Shown piece by piece: positions 15,953 through 23,841 of a DNA stretch of 40,409 nucleotides (positions within the stretch are counted from its first letter, which is position 1; each line of letters starts with the position of its first letter). Under the pieces are notes generated by a model. That model made no database searches, was not told the DNA's origin, and saw only the letters and a list, made by a program, of their open reading frames with translations. The stretch covers positions 1-40,409 of the forward strand of contig JAQGNJ010000328.1 in NCBI GenBank assembly GCA_028291885.1. Direction: 5' to 3'. Source of the stretch: Ramlibacter sp. Lineage in GTDB: Bacteria > Pseudomonadota > Gammaproteobacteria > Burkholderiales > Burkholderiaceae_C. The position numbers and the translations under genes were made by a program.

Positions 15953-16909
15953 ATGTCTCCCACCTTTCAGGTACTCGTCCGGTCGATCACCCTCGAAGCG
16001 GCAGGAGTGCTGTCGTTCGAGCTGCGGCCGCTTGACAGCCAGCTGCTCCCGGCCTTCACGGCCGGTGCGCATATCGACCTGCACCTGCCTGGCGGCCTGG
16101 TTCGCAGCTACTCGCTGCTCAACTCGCAGGACGAGCGGCATCGCTACGTAGTGGCCGTGCAGCTCGATCCCAACGGCCGGGGCGGCTCACGCGCAGCCCA
16201 CGAACTGCGTGTCGGCCAGACGATGGGGATCGCCGGCCCGCGCAACAACTTCCAGCTGGCCGAAGCCGCGCCGCATACGGTGCTGGTGGCCGGAGGGATT
16301 GGCATCACGCCGCTGTGGTCCATGGCGCAGCGGCTGCAGGCGCTGGGTCGCTCCTGGGAGCTCCACTACTGCGCCCGCACGCGCCAGCAGGCGGCGCTGC
16401 TCGACCGTTTTGAGGCCCTGGCGCCCACGGCCCGCGCGCGGGTCCACCTGAACTTCGACCATGAGCCCGGCGGCAGCGCGCTCGATCTCGCCGGCCTGCA
16501 GTCGCGCCACGCCGGCGAGACCCATTTCTACTGCTGCGGGCCGACCGGCATGATCCAGGCCTTCCAGGCGGCCACCGCGCAGCGGCGGCGCGAGTGCGTC
16601 CACGTCGAGTATTTCGCCAGCCCGATCGAGGCGGCGGTAGCCGGTGGCTTCGCAGTGCAGCTCGCCCGGCGCAAAACGCGCCTGCTGGTGGCGCCGGGCC
16701 GGAGCATCCTGCAGACGCTGCTGGACGCCGGGGTGGAAGTGCCTTACTCCTGCATGGAGGGCATCTGCGGCAGTTGCGAGGTGCCCGTGTTGGCCGGCGA
16801 GCCGGAGCACCGCGATCTGGTGCTCAGCCCGGAGGAACACGCCCGCAACACGCGAATCATGGTCTGCTGCTCCGGCAGCAGGAGCGACACCCTGGTGCTC
16901 GACCTGTGA
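15953..16909 (+). CDS. Phthalate-dioxygenase-type reductase (flavin, NAD and plant-type 2Fe-2S domains)
   Basis: 318 residues, the domain order of phthalate dioxygenase reductase: flavin-binding barrel (RSYSLLNSQ at about 51-59), NAD(P)H-binding domain (LVAGGIGITPLWSM), and a C-terminal plant-type ferredoxin with C267, C272, C275 and C305 or C306 (CMEGICGSC and IMVCC). It passes electrons from NADH to the Rieske centre of an oxygenase. It lies two genes before the oxygenase at 18017, its likely partner. A near paralogue is at 28244. Start ATG follows the LivF stop by five bases; its stop overlaps the next ATG (TGATG). Confidence 0.94.
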   Translation: MSPTFQVLVRSITLEAAGVLSFELRPLDSQLLPAFTAGAHIDLHLPGGLVRSYSLLNSQDERHRYVVAVQLDPNGRGGSRAAHELRVGQTMGIAGPRNNFQLAEAAPHTVLVAGGIGITPLWSMAQRLQALGRSWELHYCARTRQQAALLDRFEALAPTARARVHLNFDHEPGGSALDLAGLQSRHAGETHFYCCGPTGMIQAFQAATAQRRRECVHVEYFASPIEAAVAGGFAVQLARRKTRLLVAPGRSILQTLLDAGVEVPYSCMEGICGSCEVPVLAGEPEHRDLVLSPEEHARNTRIMVCCSGSRSDTLVLDL

Positions 16910-18012
16910 TGACGCAACCCATCCCGATCCCGGTGACCGTGCTCACCGGCTTCCTCGGCAGCGGCAAGACGACGCTGCTGGCGCGTCAGCTCACCGAGCC
17001 CGCGATGGCTGGCACAGCCGTGGTGATCAACGAGTTCGGGCAGGTGGGGCTGGACCACCACTTGCTGGAACGGCTGGAGGGCGAGACCGTGCTGCTGGAC
17101 AGCGGCTGCATCTGCTGCAGCATGCGCGACGGCCTCGCGGCCACGCTGCACGGCCTGCTGCTGCGGTCGCAAGGCGGCCAGCTACCGCCGATCGAGCGGG
17201 TGGTGATAGAGACAACCGGCCTGGCGGATCCAGGTCCCATTCTCGCCACGCTGTTCATGGACCCCCGGCTGGCGCAGGCCTTCAGCATCGGGGCCGTGGT
17301 GACCACGGTCGATGGCGTGCATGGCCTGCCGACGCTCGACGCCCACCTGGAATCGGTGCGGCAGGTTGCGGTGGCGGACCGCCTCGTGCTGACCAAGGGC
17401 GACCTGGCGCACCCAGGCGAGCTGCTGCGGCTGCGCGAGCGCCTGCTGCGCATCAATCCCGACGCGGAACTACTCCCGGTCATCGGCGGCGACGCCAGTC
17501 CCGACGTGCTGCTGCCCATGCCGCAGCCGCGCGTGGCGGTGCCGCCGCCTGCTGCGCACGCATGCGACGAGCACTGCGGCCACCCCGAGCACCACGAGTT
17601 CGGGCCCGCGCCGCACGACGCGCGGGTGGCGTCACACGTGTTCAGCTTCGAGCAGCCGCTGGACTGGGGGTTGGTCAGCCACTGGCTTGGCAGCCTCGCC
17701 TTCTTCCATGGCGAGCAGCTCCTGCGTGTCAAGGGATTGCTGGCGGTCGAGGGCGAGGCCCGGCCGCTGGCGGTGCACGGCGTACGCCACGTCCTGCACG
17801 AACCCGTGGCGCTACGCGCCTGGCCCGATGCCGACCACCGCTCACGCATCGTGTTCATCACCTGCGACCTGGGCCGCGACGCAATTGCCGCGACCTTGCA
17901 GCGGGCCTTGCAGGACAGGCGAGGCGAGCCTGTGGCAGACATCGGTGAGGCCCTTGCCACATCGCCCCTAGCGGCCAACAACTCGCCCGTCCCGGGCGCC
18001 TGGATGGAGTGA
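16909..18012 (+). CDS. CobW/COG0523-family G3E GTPase, probable metal chaperone
   Basis: 367 residues. Seen: P-loop GFLGSGKTT (14-22), the CxCC metal site as C67-I-C69-C70, G-domain motif ETTGLADPGP (101-110), TKGD (162-165) for guanine recognition, a His/Cys-rich linker HACDEHCGHPEHHE (217-230), and a C-terminal CobW_C-type domain with FHGEQLLRVKGLLAV. Family members hydrolyse GTP to load Zn, Co or Fe into client enzymes. It overlaps the reductase by one base and ends 4 bases before a Rieske oxygenase, so a client among the iron or zinc enzymes of this cluster is a reasonable inference. The metal cannot be read from sequence. Confidence 0.92.
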   Translation: MTQPIPIPVTVLTGFLGSGKTTLLARQLTEPAMAGTAVVINEFGQVGLDHHLLERLEGETVLLDSGCICCSMRDGLAATLHGLLLRSQGGQLPPIERVVIETTGLADPGPILATLFMDPRLAQAFSIGAVVTTVDGVHGLPTLDAHLESVRQVAVADRLVLTKGDLAHPGELLRLRERLLRINPDAELLPVIGGDASPDVLLPMPQPRVAVPPPAAHACDEHCGHPEHHEFGPAPHDARVASHVFSFEQPLDWGLVSHWLGSLAFFHGEQLLRVKGLLAVEGEARPLAVHGVRHVLHEPVALRAWPDADHRSRIVFITCDLGRDAIAATLQRALQDRRGEPVADIGEALATSPLAANNSPVPGAWME

Positions 18013-18016
18013 GACC

Positions 18017-19378
18017 ATGCTTTCGAACGATGACAACGAGACCCTCTGCCGCGTCGGCAAGGGCACGCCGATGGGCGAACTGTTCCGGCGCTTCTGGCTG
18101 CCGGCGCTGCTGACCTCCGAGCTGCCGGTGCCCGACTCCGGGCCGCGCAGGCTGCGGCTGCTCGGCGAGGACCTGGTGGCGTTCCGCGACAGCCAGGGCC
18201 GGGTGGGCATCATCGCGGCCCACTGTCCGCACAAGCTGGCCCCGCTCTACTTCGGCCGCAACGAGGAAGGGGGCCTTCGCTGCATCTACCACGGCTGGAA
18301 GTTCGACGTCACCGGCCAATGCGTGGAAATTCCCAACCTGCCGGCCAGCTTCAACGTCGCCGCGCTGAAGCAAAAGGCCGCCATCACGGGCTATCCCACG
18401 CGAGAAGCCGGCGGCTTCGTCTGGGTCTACATGGGACCGCGCGACCGCGAGCCGCAGATGCCCGGCTTCGAGTGGACCGCGGTGCCGCCCGAGCAGAACC
18501 ACGTGGCGCGCTGGTTGCAGCGCACCAACTGGGCCCAGGGCATGGAGGGCGAGATTGACAGCTCGCACATCAGCTTCCTGCACCGCGAGTTCGACCCGGT
18601 GTCCTGGGGCAACAAGGCGCTGGTCAAGGTGACGGCGCCGATCCCGCCGGGCACCCGCGACGCCGCCCCGGTCATGACGATTCGAGAAACCCCTTACGGC
18701 CTGGTCTACGGCGCCCGCCGCAACAACGACTCGGGCGACTACCTCTGGCGCGTGACGCAATGGTTCGTCCCGATGTACAGCATGATTCCCAACGGCGAGT
18801 ACCCGCGCTCCGGCCGCGCCTGGGTGCCGGTGGACGATCACAATGTGATGGTCTTCAACTACACCTACCGAGCCGATCGCCCGTTCACCACTGAGGAGTG
18901 GAGCTACCTCGAAGCCGGCCCCTCCTTCCCGCCGCCGAAGGAGCCGGTGGCGGTTGAACTGGACGACGGCTACGTCATCGACACCTGGGTGCCGCTGGCG
19001 CGCAAGTCCAACGACTACCAGCTGGATCGCGAGCGCCAGAAGAAGGTCAACTTTTCCGGCATCTCCACGGTCACCGACCAGGATCGGGCGCTGCAGGAAA
19101 ACATGCCCAGCGGCTTTGGCCTGGGCCCCGGGCGAATCGTCGACCGCTCGCGCGAGATGCTGGTGCCCTCGGACGCGCCGGTGATCACCGCGCGCCGCAT
19201 CCTGATCAAGATGGCCAAGGACCTCCAAAAGGGAATTGAGCCGTCACAGCCGCACGACGGGAAGCTGTACGCGCCGCTGTCAATGTCGGCGCTGGCGCCG
19301 CAGGCTGAGTTCGACGACTTCCTGGCAGCGTGGCCGGCGGGCAGGGCGCGGGTTGAGGCCGGCGATGGAACCAGCTGA
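18017..19378 (+). CDS. Rieske non-haem iron oxygenase, phthalate 4,5-dioxygenase-like alpha subunit
   Basis: 453 residues. Seen: Rieske ligands C70-P-H72 and C89-x2-H92 (AAHCPHK, RCIYHGW), mononuclear iron site EIDSSHISFLH with D181, H184 and H189, and the N-terminal TPMGELFRRFWLPALL pattern of the PDO group. Followed, with a 14-base overlap, by a dihydrodiol dehydrogenase-like gene, the same pairing as oxygenase and cis-dihydrodiol dehydrogenase in phthalate operons. Of the three oxygenases in the window this is the best candidate for a true ring dihydroxylase of an aromatic dicarboxylate. O-demethylases and sulfobenzoate oxygenases share this family, so the substrate stays open. Confidence 0.94.
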   Translation: MLSNDDNETLCRVGKGTPMGELFRRFWLPALLTSELPVPDSGPRRLRLLGEDLVAFRDSQGRVGIIAAHCPHKLAPLYFGRNEEGGLRCIYHGWKFDVTGQCVEIPNLPASFNVAALKQKAAITGYPTREAGGFVWVYMGPRDREPQMPGFEWTAVPPEQNHVARWLQRTNWAQGMEGEIDSSHISFLHREFDPVSWGNKALVKVTAPIPPGTRDAAPVMTIRETPYGLVYGARRNNDSGDYLWRVTQWFVPMYSMIPNGEYPRSGRAWVPVDDHNVMVFNYTYRADRPFTTEEWSYLEAGPSFPPPKEPVAVELDDGYVIDTWVPLARKSNDYQLDRERQKKVNFSGISTVTDQDRALQENMPSGFGLGPGRIVDRSREMLVPSDAPVITARRILIKMAKDLQKGIEPSQPHDGKLYAPLSMSALAPQAEFDDFLAAWPAGRARVEAGDGTS

Positions 19379-20594
19379 CGACACGCTTGCCTGCGCACTG
19401 GCCGAACCCCCTGTGCCGGGTGCTCCGGTGCGGCTCGGCATCTGCGGACTCGGCCTGGCGGGGGCGCTGATGGTCCGTGCGGCCTCGCTCGCAACCGGCA
19501 TCCGGCTGGTGGCGGCGGCCGACACGCGGGAAGCGCCGCGCGCCGCGTTCGCCCGTGACTTCGGCGTGCCGGCCTACGCCGACCTCGAGCACCTCTGCAA
19601 GGACCCGGATGTGGAGGCGGTCTACGTCGGCACTCCGCACCAGTTCCATGCCGAGCACGCGGTGATGGCGGCCAGCCACGGCAAGCACGTCGTGATCGAG
19701 AAGCCGATGGCCCTCACACTCGCCGACTGCGACGTGATCCTGCAGGCCGCCCGCACGCACGGCGTGCAGCTGCTGGTGGGTCACACGCACGCCTACGACC
19801 CCGCCATCCGCGCCATGCGCCGCATCATCGCGAGCGGCCGGATGGGTCGGCTGCATATGCTCGCCACGCTGAATTACACCGACTTTCTCTACCGCCCGCG
19901 CCGGGCGGAGGAACTCGACACCGCGCGCGGCGGCGGCATCGTCTTCAACCAGCTGCCGCACCAGCTCGACATCCTTCGCACGCTCGGCGGCGGCCTGCTG
20001 CGCAGCGTGCGCGCCGGCTGCGCCGTGCTCGATGCAGCGCGGCCCACCGAGGCGGCCGCGACTGCTTTCCTCGAGTTCGAGGACGGCACCGCCGCGTCGA
20101 TGGTTTACAGCGGCGCCGATTACTTCGACAGCGACGAGCTGCACGGCTGGGCCGGCGAGGGCGGTGAACCCAAACAGCCGCGCCACGGCAGCGCGCGGCG
20201 CGCGCGCGCCGGCGATGCGGGCGCAAACGAGGGGGAGCTGCGAGCAGAGCGCCTGGCCTACGGCGCGCTGCAACTCAGGCGCGAACTGCCGCCGCACCTG
20301 CCGCACTTCGGAACGACCATCGCCACCTGCGAGGGCGGCGAGTTGAAAGTCAGTCCCGGGGGGCTGAACCTGTACGACACCGACGGCGCTCATTCCCTCG
20401 CGCTGCCGCGCGGCTCCGGCTATGAGGGCCTGTTCGCGGACCTGCGTCAGGCGCTGCGCGCCGGTACCCGACCGCGCCACGACGGCCACTGGGGCAAGGC
20501 CGGCACCGAAGCCATGCTGGCGCTGCTGCAGTCGGCGCGCGAGCGCCGCGAGATCCGCGTGCACTGCCAGGTCCCGCTGCCCGCGGGGGCCTGA
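19365..20594 (+). CDS. Gfo/Idh/MocA oxidoreductase, phthalate 4,5-cis-dihydrodiol dehydrogenase-like
   Basis: 409 residues. Seen: Rossmann motif G28-L-G30-L-A-G33, EKP of the family in VVIEKPMAL (about 108-113), and the central region GHTHAYDPAIRAMRRIIASGRMGR...NYTDFLYRPRR...GGGIVFNQLPHQLDILR. This last region matches what I know of the Pht4/OphB group, which rearomatises phthalate dihydrodiol with NAD. LigC, the ring-cleavage semialdehyde dehydrogenase of the 4,5 pathway, is also in this superfamily, so a LigC-like role is the main alternative. It starts inside the oxygenase gene (14-base overlap), favouring the dihydrodiol role. Confidence 0.87.
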   Translation: MEPADDTLACALAEPPVPGAPVRLGICGLGLAGALMVRAASLATGIRLVAAADTREAPRAAFARDFGVPAYADLEHLCKDPDVEAVYVGTPHQFHAEHAVMAASHGKHVVIEKPMALTLADCDVILQAARTHGVQLLVGHTHAYDPAIRAMRRIIASGRMGRLHMLATLNYTDFLYRPRRAEELDTARGGGIVFNQLPHQLDILRTLGGGLLRSVRAGCAVLDAARPTEAAATAFLEFEDGTAASMVYSGADYFDSDELHGWAGEGGEPKQPRHGSARRARAGDAGANEGELRAERLAYGALQLRRELPPHLPHFGTTIATCEGGELKVSPGGLNLYDTDGAHSLALPRGSGYEGLFADLRQALRAGTRPRHDGHWGKAGTEAMLALLQSARERREIRVHCQVPLPAGA

Positions 20595-20599
20595 CGCAA

Positions 20600-20611
20600 T
20601 CACAGCTGTGA
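20600..20611. promoter_or_regulatory. Perfect palindrome TCACAGCTGTGA in an intercistronic gap
   Basis: Twelve-base perfect palindrome in the 40-base gap between the dehydrogenase and the binding-protein gene, the first real gap after eight tightly packed junctions. It could be an operator for an internal promoter or a small RNA hairpin; no clear -35/-10 was found beside it. Confidence 0.3.
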
Positions 20612-20634
20612 CTATTTCACCCAAGGAGACACGC

Positions 20635-21795
20635 ATGAACCCCATCCTGGCTTCCGGCCTGCTGGCCACCGCCGCCCTGCTCGGCGGCTCCGCCGGCGCC
20701 GCCGAGCCGCCCCTGAAGATCGGCCTCATCGGCCCATTCTCCGGCTCTTCCTACGAGAGCGGCGGCGCTGCCTTCGACCAGGGCATCAAGGCCTTCCTCA
20801 AGATCCACGGCGACACCGTGGCCGGTCGCAAGGTGGAAATTATCCGCCGTGACGTGCCCGAGCCGATGCCGGAACTGGCCAAGCGGGTGGCCACCGAGCT
20901 GGTAGTGCGCGACAAGGTCGACTTCCTCACGGGTGTGATTTTCACGCCGAACGCGCTTGCTGCGGGCCAGGTGAGCGGTGCGACCAGGACGCCTTTCGTG
21001 ATCATGAACGCGGCCACCTCGGGGATCATGGCGAAGATTCCCAATGCGGTGCGGGTCTCGTTCACGATGGCCCAGGTGACGGCGCCGCTGGGCGATTGGG
21101 CGGCCAAGAACGGGAGCAAGCGCGCCTTCACCATCGTCGCCGACTACGCTCCTGGCATCGACGCCGAGAACGCGTTCACCCGCAGCTTCACCGAAGGCGG
21201 CGGCCAAGTGGTCGAGAAGCTCCGCGTGCCGCTGTCCAATGTGGAGTTTTCGCCCTACGTGCGGCGCATCCGGGACGCCAAGGCCGACGCGGTATACCTG
21301 TTCCTGCCCAACGGCGACACGGCCAAGTCCTTTCTCAAGGCGTTCAAGGACGGCGGCCTGGTGGATGCCAAGGTGAAGATCCTGGCCGACGGCGGCATCA
21401 CTGCGCCCAACAACCTGCCTATCGTCGGTGACAACGCGATCGGGATGATCAGCAGCCACCACTACACCGAAACCCACGCCTCGCCAGTCAACGAGCGATT
21501 CGTCAAGGCGTTCGCAGAGGTGAACAGTGGCGCACTGCCGACCTACATCTCCGCCGGCGCGTACGACGCGATGGCGGCGATCTACAAGGCAGTGCAGGAG
21601 CAGGGCGGCAAACCCACGCTTGACCGCACCATGGAGATCCTGGGCAACCTGAAGATGGAAAGCCCGCGCGGACCGATCCAACTGGACGCCAGGAGCCGCG
21701 ACATCACGCAGAACGTGTACATCCGTCGCGTCGAGCGCCGCGGCGGCCAACTCGTGAACGTCGAGTTCGAAACGATTCCCGCGGTGAAGCCATGA
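20635..21795 (+). CDS. Branched-chain amino-acid-type ABC transporter substrate-binding protein (LivK/HAAT family)
   Basis: 386 residues. Seen: Sec signal peptide (MNPILASGLLATAALLGGSAGA, about 22 residues), then mature start LKIGLIGPFSGSSYESGGAAFDQGIKAFL, the family's ligand-site opening, and AVYLFLPNGDTAKSFLKAFKDGG. Strong AAGGAGACACGC site before the ATG. It is the periplasmic partner of the permeases and ATPases at 12613-15947. Homologues in aromatic clusters bind benzoate-type acids. The next gene starts in an ATGA overlap. Confidence 0.93.
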   Translation: MNPILASGLLATAALLGGSAGAAEPPLKIGLIGPFSGSSYESGGAAFDQGIKAFLKIHGDTVAGRKVEIIRRDVPEPMPELAKRVATELVVRDKVDFLTGVIFTPNALAAGQVSGATRTPFVIMNAATSGIMAKIPNAVRVSFTMAQVTAPLGDWAAKNGSKRAFTIVADYAPGIDAENAFTRSFTEGGGQVVEKLRVPLSNVEFSPYVRRIRDAKADAVYLFLPNGDTAKSFLKAFKDGGLVDAKVKILADGGITAPNNLPIVGDNAIGMISSHHYTETHASPVNERFVKAFAEVNSGALPTYISAGAYDAMAAIYKAVQEQGGKPTLDRTMEILGNLKMESPRGPIQLDARSRDITQNVYIRRVERRGGQLVNVEFETIPAVKP

Positions 21796-22490
21796 CGATG
21801 GAGGACGCCATCAAGAGACTGAAGCGCCTGGACGCCTGCGCGGTTTCGGATGCGATGGACAAGCTGGGCCTGTCGGGAGCCGTGAGCGGCCTGGAGCAGC
21901 GCGCCGGCACCGGCCGCATCGCCGGTCGCGTGATGACCTACCGGCTGGTCGAGCATGGCCAGCGGCCGGCCACGGCCGGCCCGGCCCGCCACCTCGGCAC
22001 GACCGCCATTGAACGGGCCCAGCCCGGCGACGTGCTGGTGGCCGAACAGCGCACCGGCATCGACGCCGGCAGCTGGGGCGGAATTCTCACGCTGGGAGCC
22101 AAACTGCGTGGCATCGCAGGGGTGATCGCCGAAGGCCTGGTGCGCGACCTCGACGAAGCCGTCGCCTATGACTTCCCTGTGTTCTCGCGCGGGGCCACTG
22201 CACGCACCGCTCGAGGCCGTGTGGTGGAGGCGGACACCGGCGAACCCGTCACGGTCGGCGACGTACGGGTCTGCGCGGGCGACTATGTGATCGCCGACCG
22301 CAGTGGCGTGGTATTCATCCCGGCCGCCGACATCGATCGCGTGCTGGATGCCGCCGAGACGGTGTTCGCGCGCGAGGCGGCCATGGCCAAGGCCCTGCTG
22401 GGCGGCACCCCCATCTCCGAGGTGATGGGAGCGAACTACGAGAACATGCTGCAGCCCTTGGCGGACGCGGCGGGGCGGGGTACGGAATGA
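21792..22490 (+). CDS. RraA/dimethylmenaquinone-methyltransferase-like family protein, aldolase-type (copy 1 of 3)
   Basis: 232 residues. Seen: the N-terminal CAVSDAMDKLGLSG, the active-site pair Arg-Asp in EGLVRDLDEA that binds substrate and metal in HMG/CHA aldolases, and RVCAGDYVIADRSGVVFIP near the end. Enzymes of this fold cleave 4-carboxy-4-hydroxy-2-oxoadipate or 4-hydroxy-4-methyl-2-oxoglutarate to pyruvate plus oxaloacetate or pyruvate; some members instead inhibit RNase E. The chemical context (LigJ-like, LigB-like) favours an aldolase or an oxaloacetate decarboxylase-like role. It overlaps its neighbours on both sides (ATGA). Confidence 0.88.
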   Translation: MTMEDAIKRLKRLDACAVSDAMDKLGLSGAVSGLEQRAGTGRIAGRVMTYRLVEHGQRPATAGPARHLGTTAIERAQPGDVLVAEQRTGIDAGSWGGILTLGAKLRGIAGVIAEGLVRDLDEAVAYDFPVFSRGATARTARGRVVEADTGEPVTVGDVRVCAGDYVIADRSGVVFIPAADIDRVLDAAETVFAREAAMAKALLGGTPISEVMGANYENMLQPLADAAGRGTE

Positions 22491-23143
22491 AGGACGCGAA
22501 CATCGATCGGGCCACCCGGCTCGACACAGCCACCCTGAGCGATGCGCTCGACAAGCACGGCCTGGTGGGCCAGTGCCATCGCATCAAGCCGCGCTCGCCG
22601 CAGTTCCGCATGACGGGGCGCGCCTGGACCCTGCTGTACGGACCGGCTGGCTCGCCGCCGGGCACCGTCGGCGATTACATCGACGACATCGAAGCCGGTT
22701 CGGTCGTGGTGCTGGACAACGGCGGCCGCGACGACGCCACGGTTTGGGGCGACATCCTGACGGAGATCGCGAGCCACAAGGGAATCGCTGGAACCGTCAT
22801 CGACGGCATCAACCGCGACGTCTCGCTCTGCCTGGAACTGAACTACCCGATCTACAGCCGCGACAGCTGGATGCGCACCGGCAAGGATCGTGTCCAGGTC
22901 GAGGCAACCGGCGTTCCCGTCACCATCGGAAATGCGCGTGTCTGCCCGGGCGACCTGATCCGCGGCGACGCTGACGGCGTGGTGGTGATCCCGCGCGCCT
23001 TCGAGGAGCAGGTGCTCGCCAGCGCAGAGGCAATCCAGTCCGCGGAGGACGCGATCCGCAAGGCCGTGCGCAGCGGCATGTCGCTGCGCGAGGCGCGCGC
23101 TAAGCACGGCTACCACCAGCTGCAGACGAGGGAGGCCGCGTGA
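22487..23143 (+). CDS. RraA-family protein, aldolase-type (copy 2 of 3)
   Basis: 218 residues. Seen: TLSDALDKHGLVGQ at the N-terminus, a GDYIDDIEAGSVVVLDNGG substrate-loop region, VWGDILTEIASHKGIAGTVIDG, the active-site Arg-Asp in GINRDVSLC, and ARVCPGDLIRGDADGVVVIP. Different enough from copies 1 and 3 to suggest old divergence rather than a recent duplication. ATGA overlap with copy 1, one base with copy 3. It keeps the catalytic pair, so an active lyase is likely; the substrate is unknown. Confidence 0.88.
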   Translation: MKDANIDRATRLDTATLSDALDKHGLVGQCHRIKPRSPQFRMTGRAWTLLYGPAGSPPGTVGDYIDDIEAGSVVVLDNGGRDDATVWGDILTEIASHKGIAGTVIDGINRDVSLCLELNYPIYSRDSWMRTGKDRVQVEATGVPVTIGNARVCPGDLIRGDADGVVVIPRAFEEQVLASAEAIQSAEDAIRKAVRSGMSLREARAKHGYHQLQTREAA

Positions 23144-23817
23144 TGGACGGACCAGCGCCGCGCTCCCCTTGTTCGGGGCCGACCATCCGCGCGGTCATCG
23201 AGCGCGTAGACGCCGCCACGGTGGCGGCCGCGTCCGGCCTGCCGGCCTCGACGCTGCACGAGGCGGGTGGCCGCATCGGGGTGCTACCCACCGCGATCAA
23301 GCCGGTGACTACGGGCCTGCGCGTCTGCGGGCCGGCGGTGACGGTGCATTCCCCGGGTGGCGACAACCTGTGGCTGCACCGCGCGATCTACGTGGCGCAG
23401 CCAGGCGACGTTCTGGTGGTGCACGCGAGTGGCGTCTACGACTACGGCTACTGGGGCGAAATCATGTCGACCGCTGCGCAGGCGCGCGGCCTGGGTGGGC
23501 TGGTGATCGACGGCTGCGTGCGCGATGGCGAGGTGCTGCGCGATGTGGGCCTGCCGATCTTTGCCCGCGGCCTGAGCATCCGCGGCACCGGCAAGGACCA
23601 GAGGGCCATCGGCTGGATCAACGCCCCTGTCCTGTTCGACGGCGTCACGGTGCAGCCGGGCGATCTGGTCGTCGGCGATGCCGACGGCGTGGTGGCCATC
23701 CCGCGCGCGCTCGCCCCGGAGGTCGTGGAGGCCGCCGGACGACGCGAAAGGCTCGAAGGGGACGTGATGCGCAGGTTGCGCGAAGGTGAACGCACCCTGG
23801 ACGTTTACCAGTTCTGA
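23143..23817 (+). CDS. 4-carboxy-4-hydroxy-2-oxoadipate aldolase-like RraA-family protein (LigK/ProA-like, copy 3 of 3)
   Basis: 224 residues from the ATG overlapping the previous stop (TGATG), with GGGAGG upstream; a GTG three bases earlier is also possible. Seen: GPAVTVHSPGGDNLWLHRAI, GYWGEIMSTAAQARGLGGLVIDG, Arg-Asp in CVRDGEVL, GTGKDQRAIGWINAPV and GDLVVGDADGVVAIPRA, all lining up with what I recall of ProA/LigK CHA aldolases. Of the three copies this is the best candidate for the final step, cutting the LigJ product into pyruvate and oxaloacetate. Confidence 0.88.
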   Translation: MDGPAPRSPCSGPTIRAVIERVDAATVAAASGLPASTLHEAGGRIGVLPTAIKPVTTGLRVCGPAVTVHSPGGDNLWLHRAIYVAQPGDVLVVHASGVYDYGYWGEIMSTAAQARGLGGLVIDGCVRDGEVLRDVGLPIFARGLSIRGTGKDQRAIGWINAPVLFDGVTVQPGDLVVGDADGVVAIPRALAPEVVEAAGRRERLEGDVMRRLREGERTLDVYQF

Positions 23818-23841
23818 GCGCACCCGCACCCAACATGACAG

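Noticed and set aside
12613-21795. Transporter for leucine/isoleucine/valine.
   Set aside because: Family membership is clear, but the genes are interleaved with oxygenase and ring-cleavage genes, so amino-acid uptake is unlikely; no liv gene symbols were assigned.
10569-23817. Complete canonical protocatechuate 4,5-pathway (ligABCIJK).
   Set aside because: No LigA, no clear LigI lactonase and only a tentative LigC candidate are present; the LigB proteins are of the single-subunit type, so the canonical label is not supported.
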